Assembly (NCBI GenBank): GCA_934667095.1
Contig: CAKULE010000004.1
Span: 74,559-138,558 of the forward strand
Length of the DNA stretch: 64,000 bases
Reading direction: 5' to 3'
From: an uncultured Oscillospiraceae bacterium
GTDB lineage: Bacteria > Bacillota > Clostridia > Oscillospirales > Oscillospiraceae
This document shows positions 8,021-13,508 of the stretch, one piece after another. Both the position numbers and the translations under genes were made by a program. The notes beneath the pieces were generated by a model. The model was not told the DNA's origin, ran no database searches, and saw only the letters and a list, made by a program, of their open reading frames with translations. Within the stretch, counting starts at the first letter, position 1. Each line of letters begins with the position of its first letter.

Positions 8021-8095
8021 GGCGGGGTGGTGTAAAGGCTAACATTCCGGCTTTGTCTCCCGGCGCTCCGGGTTCGAGTCCCGGCCCTGCACCCA
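8021..8095 (+). tRNA. tRNA-like element in the phage operon, decoding unclear
   Basis: The 75-nt segment folds as a cloverleaf. The acceptor is GGCGGGG with CCCTGCA (six pairs, including one G-U, and a terminal G-A mismatch); U8 is present; the D stem is GTGT/ACAT with GG in the loop; the T arm is perfect (CCGGG-TTCGAGT-CCCGG); the 3' end carries an encoded CCA. The anticodon arm has four pairs and a C-C mismatch around TTTGTCT. This would give anticodon TGT (Thr) if functional, but position 37 is C, which is atypical. It may be a tRNA mimic or a decayed tRNA. Confidence 0.5.
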
Positions 8096-8110
8096 CGGCG
8101 GAAACGCCGT
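8095..8110 (+). promoter_or_regulatory. GAAA-tetraloop hairpin in the coat-gene leader
   Basis: ACGGCG-GAAA-CGCCGT forms a perfect 6-bp stem with a GNRA loop, starting at the last A of the tRNA-like CCA end and 43 bases before the coat-like gene. It would cap the mRNA left after processing at the tRNA-like 3' end. Confidence 0.5.
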
Positions 8111-8153
8111 TCACCCATTGTTGTAGACCCAAAATCTGAGGAAAGGGGGTAAT

Positions 8154-8363
8154 CTGACATCTGCTACTTCTACTGCTCTGACCAGTGAAGCCTTCAAGAG
8201 CGTTATGACTGCGCTGCAGGCTCAGTTGAGCGTGTCCACCATCGTGGAGATTCTGGCTTATGTGGCTGGTATCTCCATCGGCATGGTCTTTGTATGGTGG
8301 GGCGTTCGGAAGGCAACCCGTGCACTTATGGGCGCCTTCAAGAAGGGCAAGCTCCGGCTGTGA
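8154..8363 (+). CDS. Putative major coat protein (pVIII-like), CTG start
   Basis: This 69-aa protein has the three-part plan of a filamentous phage major coat protein: a Ser/Thr-rich amphipathic N-terminus (residues 1-30), one hydrophobic helix (VEILAYVAGISIGMVFVWWGV, about 31-51) and a basic DNA-facing C-terminus (RKATRALMGAFKKGKLRL). There is no ATG, GTG or TTG start in the frame before residue 18. CTG 8154 follows GGAAAGGGGG at suitable spacing. A strong terminator follows, as after M13 gene VIII. The identification is by architecture and position, not by a sequence motif. Confidence 0.75.
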   Translation: MTSATSTALTSEAFKSVMTALQAQLSVSTIVEILAYVAGISIGMVFVWWGVRKATRALMGAFKKGKLRL

Positions 8364-8375
8364 CCCTCTGCCTCT

Positions 8376-8411
8376 GGGGCGTTCCCTGCGCGGGAGCGCC
8401 CCAATTTTTTT
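8376..8411 (+). terminator. Strong terminator after the coat-like gene
   Basis: GGGGCGTTCCC pairs with GGGAGCGCCCC (11 bp, one G-U) around a 5-nt loop and is followed by AATTTTTTT. This arrangement lets coat mRNA be made in excess over downstream genes. Confidence 0.9.
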
Positions 8412-8425
8412 GAAAGGATGATTTG

Positions 8426-8572
8426 ATGGATTTGAATGAGATCATCGTGCTGTATGTGGACTGCATCAAGATCGCGCTGCCGTTCACGATTACCTTTTAC
8501 ATCTGCAATCTGTTGGTCAGTACCTTCCTCCGGACGGCCTTCGGCGGGAAGCTGACCTTCCGGTCCTTCTGA
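8426..8572 (+). CDS. Small phage membrane protein upstream of Zot (48 aa)
   Basis: The ATG follows GAAAGGATG. The product has a short acidic head (MDLNEII), one membrane segment (IALPFTITFYICNLLVSTFL) and a basic tail. Its stop codon overlaps the start of the Zot gene (TGATG), so the two are translationally coupled. Likely a minor virion or assembly protein; unassigned. Confidence 0.65.
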   Translation: MDLNEIIVLYVDCIKIALPFTITFYICNLLVSTFLRTAFGGKLTFRSF

Positions 8573-9345
8573 TGGCGGCGGTCAACGATCTGCTGCGGGG
8601 CTCCAAGAAGCTGACGGATCTCCGGGCCTCGCTGCGGTATAAGTCGGAGTTCCGGCGTGAGCATCCCACCTATTTCGATCCGGAGGGGCTGCTGGTGTTC
8701 TGCGGACCGCAGGGCTCCGGCAAAACGCTGTCCGCCGTGCAGTACTGCCGGAAGGTGCTGCAGGAATATCCGCACTGTAAATTTGTCACCAACGTGGAGA
8801 TCAAGGGGATCCCGGAGGACATCGAGGTCATTGAGTACAACGGTCTGGATACTCTCTTTGATGTGAGCAACGGCTATGATGGTGTTCTGTATCTGATCGA
8901 TGAGATCCATCTGGAGTTCAACTCGCTGGAATCCAAGAATATGAGCATTGAGGAAATGACCGAGTTTGCCCAGCAGCGGAAGCAGCGTAAGCATATTGTG
9001 GGGACCAGTCAGGTGTTCATGCGGTTGGCGAAGCCCCTGCGGGAGCAGATCAGGAACGTGGTGCTGTGCAAGAACTATTTCGGGCTGATCCAGCGCAATC
9101 AGCTGATCGACGGCACCACGGCCACCGAGGAGAACGGGAAGCTGCAGTGCGATGTGAAGGGGAATTATTGGTGGTTCCACACCGGCGAGCTCTATGGCTG
9201 CTACGATACTTACGCGAAGATGAAACGCTATAAGAAAGAATGGAGGGGGAGAAGCGGTGCGCCGATTCCTTTGCCCTATGATGATCCTGCTGGCGCTGCT
9301 GCTGTCGGTCAGCGGCGCTCTGGCAGCGGAGGTACCCGAAGATGA
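8572..9345 (+). CDS. Zot/pI-type phage assembly ATPase
   Basis: This 257-aa P-loop ATPase of the zonular occludens toxin-like (inovirus pI) family drives virion extrusion at the inner membrane. Walker A is GPQGSGKT (45-52), Walker B is LYLIDE (107-111 region), and the family's later motif is GTSQVFMRLAKPLREQ (about 143-158). Unlike M13 pI there is no membrane helix or external domain after the ATPase core; the tail is basic and Gly/Pro-rich. The last 89 bases overlap the next gene. This gene is the most diagnostic mark of an inovirus. Confidence 0.92.
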   Translation: MAAVNDLLRGSKKLTDLRASLRYKSEFRREHPTYFDPEGLLVFCGPQGSGKTLSAVQYCRKVLQEYPHCKFVTNVEIKGIPEDIEVIEYNGLDTLFDVSNGYDGVLYLIDEIHLEFNSLESKNMSIEEMTEFAQQRKQRKHIVGTSQVFMRLAKPLREQIRNVVLCKNYFGLIQRNQLIDGTTATEENGKLQCDVKGNYWWFHTGELYGCYDTYAKMKRYKKEWRGRSGAPIPLPYDDPAGAAAVGQRRSGSGGTRR

Positions 9346-9802
9346 AGAAATACTACTTCCACTTAGCATGGATGCGGCTATTGACTCAGGTTATGGTGTT
9401 GGGACGAGCTATACTGCGATTTTTTCGGGGATAGCGCAGAAGCTGCCCTATGGCAGCCATTACGTATACTGGCGGTCCGGCCAGTATGACTATCACTTGG
9501 CCTACGGCTCAGACCTTGCACTGTCCGGTACAACTTTTACGGCAGATTCCGTCACGGTCGTAAGCTACCGGATTTCCAACGGCTACAATACACAGGCTTC
9601 TTTCCTTGTGACGGAGGAAAGCGGCTTTACTTTACAAGCGGGAAGCTACCTTGTTTATTCGGACTTGGGCAGCTATCCGCAGCTATACAGCAGGGAGGTG
9701 GCAGACTATGCGAAAACGGCGTGTGTTATTCTGTGCAGCTTTGGCCTGTTTTATCTGTTTCGGGCTCTCTGGGCGTGCGTTGGCCAGCGGGGTTCTGATT
9801 GA
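9257..9802 (+). CDS. Exported phage protein with C-terminal membrane anchor
   Basis: This 181-aa protein has a GTG start with GGAGGGGGAG upstream and a clear signal peptide (MRRFLCPMMILLALLLSVSGALA). The middle is a beta-rich, Tyr/Ser-rich domain (SYTAIFSG, YVYWRSGQYDYHLAYGSD), and a membrane helix near the end (TACVILCSFGLFYLFRALW) precedes a few basic residues. It starts inside the zot gene in another frame. The plan suits a minor virion protein or adsorption protein. No family recognised. Confidence 0.75.
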   Translation: MRRFLCPMMILLALLLSVSGALAAEVPEDEEILLPLSMDAAIDSGYGVGTSYTAIFSGIAQKLPYGSHYVYWRSGQYDYHLAYGSDLALSGTTFTADSVTVVSYRISNGYNTQASFLVTEESGFTLQAGSYLVYSDLGSYPQLYSREVADYAKTACVILCSFGLFYLFRALWACVGQRGSD

Positions 9803-11009
9803 CGATCTGCCCATAGACCCGTGGGGAGAGCTGGGGGAGATCCTCGGCGGGGGAGCGGTGGAGCCGGTTCAGCTGCCCAGTACAACTATTAATACTTGGT
9901 ATTTGGATCTTTCTCAAGGGATCGGAATAGGTCGCGAATCTACTGCATGGCCTTGGACTTCGAAATCTTATGTTTTTTCGTATTCATCTGGTGTTCCTAA
10001 AACTTTGGGTAAGGGTACTACAAATTGGAGTCCGTATCTTTCGATTTCTGCGAATTTGGGTTCTTATATTGATATTTCAACTTCTGTTTCTCTGGCCTAC
10101 ACAGTTGGCCAGTATCTGAATATTACAGCAGAGAATTCCAGTATTCGCTTTTTTAACTATGATACCTCTTGCTTTATTGTGCCGGATGAAGTGCAGCTTC
10201 TTATTGACGGTGAACCTGCGAAGAATTCTAAAGGTGAATATTTGCGGACTTATCCTGTCTCTATTGATGGCTCTTTTTCGATTCCTGCCTTTTCTGGTAT
10301 CTCTTATCAGATCAATGACTTTATCCATAAGATTGGCTTTCGGTTTCTCTTTACGGAAGATCATGTTGGGAAGATTTCGCTGGCTACAGACCAGAAGGAA
10401 TATGGTTTCGGAGTGATCTTCACAGATAATTCTGTCGTTGAGGTAGCGGACAATCCCTTTAACCCCCCCGATCCAGACCCCGATCCGTCTCCCTCTGTCG
10501 GTCCGGACAACCCCGGCGGGGACACCGAAGAGGACGAGCAGAAGGGCCTGCTGCGTTCCATTCTGGACGCCATCGCCAACATCGGCCAGACCATCCTGAA
10601 CGGGATCAAGGGCCTTTTCGTCCCGGATCAGGAGGACATTACCGAGATCAAGGATAAGTACCAGACCCTTCTGGAGGAGCGGTTGGGCTTTGTCTATGAG
10701 GGCTATACCATGCTGTCAGACGGCTTTACTACTCTCCGGAATTCCATGGGAGATGGTGAGGAATACACCTTTCATTTTCCCGGGGTGCAGCTGCCCTACC
10801 AGGGCGAGACCCTTACGATCATAGAGGAACAGGACGTTGACCTGGATAACGGCGTCTTTCAGGTGCTGCGGCCGGTGCTGGGCACCATCGTCAGTCTGAT
10901 CGCCGTGGTGGGTGTGGTAAAGGTCTGCTTCCGGGTTGTGTCGGCCATTATCTCCGGCGTGAGCTTCTTCCAGTTCCAGAGCTCCAGCGATGGAGGTGAT
11001 GAAGATTGA
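9708..11009 (+). CDS. Putative adsorption protein (pIII-like), anchored and exported
   Basis: This 433-aa protein begins at ATG 9708, with GGGAGGTGG upstream, and has a signal peptide (MRKRRVLFCAALACFICFGLSGRALA). Next comes an all-beta domain of roughly 190 residues, a Pro/Asp linker (NPPDPDPDPSPSVGPDNP), an amphipathic alpha region (LLRSILDAIANIGQTILNGIKGLF) and a C-terminal membrane helix (GTIVSLIAVVGVVKVCF). This is the layout of a filamentous phage pIII. DNA for the beta domain (about 9,890-10,440) is visibly richer in A+T than its flanks, suggesting exchange of the receptor-binding part. The role is inferred from layout and position. Confidence 0.72.
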   Translation: MRKRRVLFCAALACFICFGLSGRALASGVLIDDLPIDPWGELGEILGGGAVEPVQLPSTTINTWYLDLSQGIGIGRESTAWPWTSKSYVFSYSSGVPKTLGKGTTNWSPYLSISANLGSYIDISTSVSLAYTVGQYLNITAENSSIRFFNYDTSCFIVPDEVQLLIDGEPAKNSKGEYLRTYPVSIDGSFSIPAFSGISYQINDFIHKIGFRFLFTEDHVGKISLATDQKEYGFGVIFTDNSVVEVADNPFNPPDPDPDPSPSVGPDNPGGDTEEDEQKGLLRSILDAIANIGQTILNGIKGLFVPDQEDITEIKDKYQTLLEERLGFVYEGYTMLSDGFTTLRNSMGDGEEYTFHFPGVQLPYQGETLTIIEEQDVDLDNGVFQVLRPVLGTIVSLIAVVGVVKVCFRVVSAIISGVSFFQFQSSSDGGDED

Positions 11010-11287
11010 TTATCAAGGGACTGCTTCAGCTGGTCTATGGCCTGCTGAATCTGCTGCTGGTCTTTGACCTGCCCAACCTGCCGGATACCATCAAGACTTT
11101 GTTCGCGCAGTTCATTGGGTATCTGGAATCCGGGATCAACATTATCCGGGCTTTCATCGGAGATACGGCCATGGGCGTTTGTGCGCTGCTGCTGACTCTC
11201 ATCATCGGTCTGAACGTGGCCTATGCTCTGTATAGCTTTGTTTTCTGGGTGATTCGGAAGATCCCCATGCTCAACGTGAAGGAGTGA
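11006..11287 (+). CDS. Small phage membrane protein (pVI-like position)
   Basis: This 93-aa protein has a TTG start overlapping the previous stop codon, with GGAGGTGAT upstream. Two hydrophobic segments (GLLQLVYGLLNLLLVFDLP; AMGVCALLLTLIIGLNVAYALYSFVFWVI) flank a central amphipathic stretch. In filamentous phages a small hydrophobic pVI gene follows gene III; position and size fit, but no sequence motif proves it. Confidence 0.65.
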   Translation: MIIKGLLQLVYGLLNLLLVFDLPNLPDTIKTLFAQFIGYLESGINIIRAFIGDTAMGVCALLLTLIIGLNVAYALYSFVFWVIRKIPMLNVKE

Positions 11288-11390
11288 GCGGCAAACTCCC
11301 CGCACTCATCCCCGGGAGGGGAGAGGCGGGGAGTGCCGCACCGCCGCAGCCGTCAGGCTGCGGCTACCCCCCCGGGCTAACAGGGGGGTA
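11288..11390 (+). other. Hairpin-rich intergenic region, candidate replication origin / packaging signal
   Basis: Three stem-loops stand in a row. The first is GCGGC plus ACTCCCCGC pairing with GCGGGGAGT plus GCCGC (11288-11339), containing an inner TCCCC/GGGGA loop. The second is GCCGCAGCC-GTCA-GGCTGCGGC (11343-11364). The third is TACCCCCC pairing with GGGGGGTA (11365-11390). No gene fits here. It sits just before rep, and filamentous phages keep plus and minus origins and the packaging hairpin in such a region. Confidence 0.6.
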
Positions 11391-11425
11391 CTACCTACAA
11401 ATAGGAAAATAATGGGGGCGAAATC

Positions 11426-12331
11426 ATGGAATCCAAGCTGCTCTACGATGCACTAAGCTTGACCTCCAAAATCGACAGCCCGGAGACGATCATGGAGCTG
11501 CTGGGGATCAGGAACGCCACATGGGAGGTTGTGAAGGGTGCTCATGGCTACAAGGACCGGTATTACTGGAATTCGATCTCTATTCACTTCAATGGCCGGG
11601 AGGATATGGGGGTCTGGCTGGAAATGATGGGTCAGGGCTGCCGGGCCTTTGAGACTTACGGCTCCGGCTGCTATGAGGATCTATTCGCCCATGTGCTGAC
11701 AAATCCGGGACAGGTGAATCTGACCCGTTTGGATGTGGCCTTTGATGATCTGGATGGGCTGCTGGATATGGCCGAGCTGGTGGACGATACCAGAGCGGGC
11801 CGCTTCGTCAGCCGGTTTTCAGACTGGCAGTGCATTTTAGGCAGTAAGGGCGATTCCGTTACCCACGGTTCCCAGAAGTCGGAAATCTTCATCCGAATCT
11901 ACGATAAGGCCATGGAGCGAGGCTTCACCGATGGTCGCCACTGGATTAGGACGGAGCTGCAGCTTCGGCGGGATCGGGCCCTGGCTTTCATCAATCAGAT
12001 GGGCAGTGCGGGAGACCGCTTCGGCGGAGTGCTGCTGAACTATCTGCGGTACATAGAGGATACGGGTATGGATTCCAACCGCTGGCGCTGGCCCATGCGG
12101 GCATACTGGGAACGGCTTACTGGTGAGGCACAGAAAATCTCGCTTTACACCAAGCCCGGGACGGACTATAATAAAGCTAATCTTGAGCACTACGTTTATG
12201 AGATGTCCCAGGGCGCTGCATACACGCTGCTTCAGCTGGACGGTCCGGACGAGTATCTGCGGCGTATGCAGGTTCGTCCGCCGAATCTGAATCCCAAGTA
12301 TCAGCGGCTGATAGATCTGTATAAGAAATGA
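11426..12331 (+). CDS. Phage replication initiation protein (Rep_trans family)
   Basis: This 301-aa rolling-circle initiator of the Rep_trans / phage replication initiation factor type nicks the phage origin and stays bound to the 5' end. Family marks are NLTRLDVAFDD (98-108), the RIYDKAMERG segment with the likely catalytic Tyr (about Y159) and WIRTELQLRR (173-182). The ATG follows GGGGGCG. It is the last phage gene, lies directly after the hairpin region, and its transcript would run across attR into the recombinase gene. Confidence 0.88.
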   Translation: MESKLLYDALSLTSKIDSPETIMELLGIRNATWEVVKGAHGYKDRYYWNSISIHFNGREDMGVWLEMMGQGCRAFETYGSGCYEDLFAHVLTNPGQVNLTRLDVAFDDLDGLLDMAELVDDTRAGRFVSRFSDWQCILGSKGDSVTHGSQKSEIFIRIYDKAMERGFTDGRHWIRTELQLRRDRALAFINQMGSAGDRFGGVLLNYLRYIEDTGMDSNRWRWPMRAYWERLTGEAQKISLYTKPGTDYNKANLEHYVYEMSQGAAYTLLQLDGPDEYLRRMQVRPPNLNPKYQRLIDLYKK

Positions 12332-12344
12332 GAAAGGAGGAGCC

Positions 12345-12455
12345 TTGAAAGGGTTATTGCACTGCCGACGCCTCCCTCCAACTCAACAAAATCTTTATTT
12401 TGTTGAGTTGGAGGAATGGAAGCACAGGACTCCCCTGGTCACGCAGACGCTATAA
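12345..12455 (+). CDS. Possible 36-codon leader ORF across attR
   Basis: AAAGGAGG stands just before TTG 12345, and the frame runs through the end repeat and palindrome to TAA at 12453. At the left end, GAAGGGAGG and TTG 6333 open the same frame into the same repeat (GLLHCRRLP-type translation). Both the host side and the phage side thus supply a ribosome site and start for this frame. Whether it is translated is unknown. Confidence 0.3.
   Translation: MKGLLHCRRLPPTQQNLYFVELEEWKHRTPLVTQTL
12351..12414 (+). other. attR with a perfect dif-like palindrome
   Basis: The end repeat (12351-12392) runs into a perfect inverted repeat with 18-bp arms (12375-12392 and 12397-12414) and a 4-base centre. 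Read as a Xer site it is ACTCAACAAAA - TCTTTA - TTTTGTTGAGT (12381-12408), 11 + 6 + 11 bases. The right arm matches the E. coli XerD arm TTATGTTAAAT at 8 of 11 positions. No T-run follows, so it is unlikely to be a terminator. It lies directly before the recombinase gene. Confidence 0.72.
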
Positions 12456-12469
12456 TCTTAGATTCAGTT

Positions 12470-13459
12470 ATGGATTATCGTACACAGTTGCCACCGCCGA
12501 TTTTGCGGGATTTTCTAACCTATCACGAAACCATTCAAGGCCACTCGGCCCGGACGGCAGACGAATATTTTCTGGATCTGCGCAATTTCTTCCGTTACGT
12601 CAAGCTGGAGCGCGGCATGGTCCCGCGGGCCACACCGCTGGACGAGATCTCAATTGACGATCTTGATCTGGCGTTGGTCAAGTCCGTCCGGCTGTCCGAT
12701 GTCTATTCTTATCTGAGCTATTTGAGCCGCGACCGGGCCAAACAGGCATCCACCAGAGCAAGAAAAGTCGCAACGATCCGCTCTTTTTACAAGTATCTGG
12801 TCAATAAAGCGCACCTTTTAGAGGAAAATCCGATTCAGGACCTTGACTCGCCCAAGCGGCGGCAGGCGCTCCCCCGCTATCTGACACTGGATGAGAGCAT
12901 CCAGCTTTTGGATAGTATCGAAGGCGAAAACGCGGAGCGCGATCTCTGCATCATCACGCTGTTCCTCAACTGCGGCCTGCGGATCTCGGAAATGGTCGGC
13001 CTGAACATCAGTGACATCCGGGAGGACCGCCTTCGGGTGCTCGGCAAGGGAAACAAGGAACGGACCGTATACCTGAACGCCGCCTGCCTCGGTGCGCTGG
13101 AGGACTGGCTGGCAGTCCGTTCGGTCTCAGGCTCCGCCGACCCGGATGCCCTTTTCATCACCAGAAAGCACACCCGCATTACCACGGACGGCGTCCACTA
13201 CATGCTGAAAAGGCGTTTTACTGCCGCAGGACTGGACAGCAGCAAGTATTCTGCCCATAAGCTCCGGCACACTGCCGCCACGCTGATGCTTCAGAACGGC
13301 GTGGATGTGCGCACCCTGCAGGAGGTACTGGGGCACGAGCACCTGAACACCACCCAGATCTACACCCATGTAGACAGCGATTCCCTGCGCACTGCAGCGC
13401 TGGCGAATCCCTTGGGCAAACGTTGGGGCCGGCCTAAAAAGTCTGAGCCCAAGAAATAG
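12470..13459 (+). CDS. XerC/D-type tyrosine recombinase beside the dif-like site
   Basis: This 329-aa tyrosine recombinase has an N-terminal SAM-like domain (ILRDFLTYHETIQGHSARTADEY) and a C-terminal catalytic domain. It shows the R of LNCGLRISEM, the K of LGKGNKERTVYL, HKLRH, the LGHEHLNTTQIYTH histidine and the nucleophile Tyr. ATG 12470 begins the usual MDYRT-type N-terminus but has no ribosome site. ATG 12416 gives 18 more residues but sits one base after GGAGG and inside the palindrome arm. It lies outside the prophage repeats, so it is probably a host Xer gene, not the phage's own integrase. Confidence 0.85.
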   Translation: MDYRTQLPPPILRDFLTYHETIQGHSARTADEYFLDLRNFFRYVKLERGMVPRATPLDEISIDDLDLALVKSVRLSDVYSYLSYLSRDRAKQASTRARKVATIRSFYKYLVNKAHLLEENPIQDLDSPKRRQALPRYLTLDESIQLLDSIEGENAERDLCIITLFLNCGLRISEMVGLNISDIREDRLRVLGKGNKERTVYLNAACLGALEDWLAVRSVSGSADPDALFITRKHTRITTDGVHYMLKRRFTAAGLDSSKYSAHKLRHTAATLMLQNGVDVRTLQEVLGHEHLNTTQIYTHVDSDSLRTAALANPLGKRWGRPKKSEPKK

Positions 13460-13460
13460 T

Positions 13461-13508
13461 AAACGGCAGCATATGGCAAGCAAAACAACTTGTCATATGC
13501 TGCCGTTT
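13461..13508. terminator. Bidirectional terminator
   Basis: AAACGGCAGCATATG pairs with CATATGCTGCCGTTT, extended by GCAAG/CTTGT, between the converging recombinase and amidase-like genes. Confidence 0.75.

Larger units (their letters stand above)
6336..12414 (+). mobile_element. Integrated filamentous phage (inovirus-like prophage)
   Basis: The repeats are 6,015 bp apart, a typical filamentous phage genome size. Between them are a divergent XRE repressor, a 69-aa coat-like protein (acidic and polar N-terminus, one membrane helix, basic C-terminus) followed by a terminator, small membrane proteins, a Zot/pI ATPase, exported C-terminally anchored proteins, a hairpin-rich intergenic region and a Rep_trans-type initiator. 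There is no secretin, as expected for a host without an outer membrane, and no integrase inside the repeats. This suggests use of host Xer recombinases. Gene order resembles inoviruses of Gram-positive hosts. Confidence 0.87.

Noticed and set aside
12375..12414. The attR palindrome as a rho-independent terminator
   Set aside because: The stem is AT-mixed, has no T-run after it on either strand, and half of it is duplicated at the other prophage end. A recombination site explains it better.
12416..12469. ATG 12416 as the start of the recombinase
   Set aside because: GGAGG is only one base away and lies in the palindrome arm. The extra 18 residues do not look like a Xer N-terminus, whereas MDYRT at 12470 does. 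Kept as an alternative in the entry.
13461..13508. The long hairpin after the recombinase as another Xer site
   Set aside because: Its arms are GC-rich and unlike the dif-like arms, and it sits between converging genes, where a terminator is expected.
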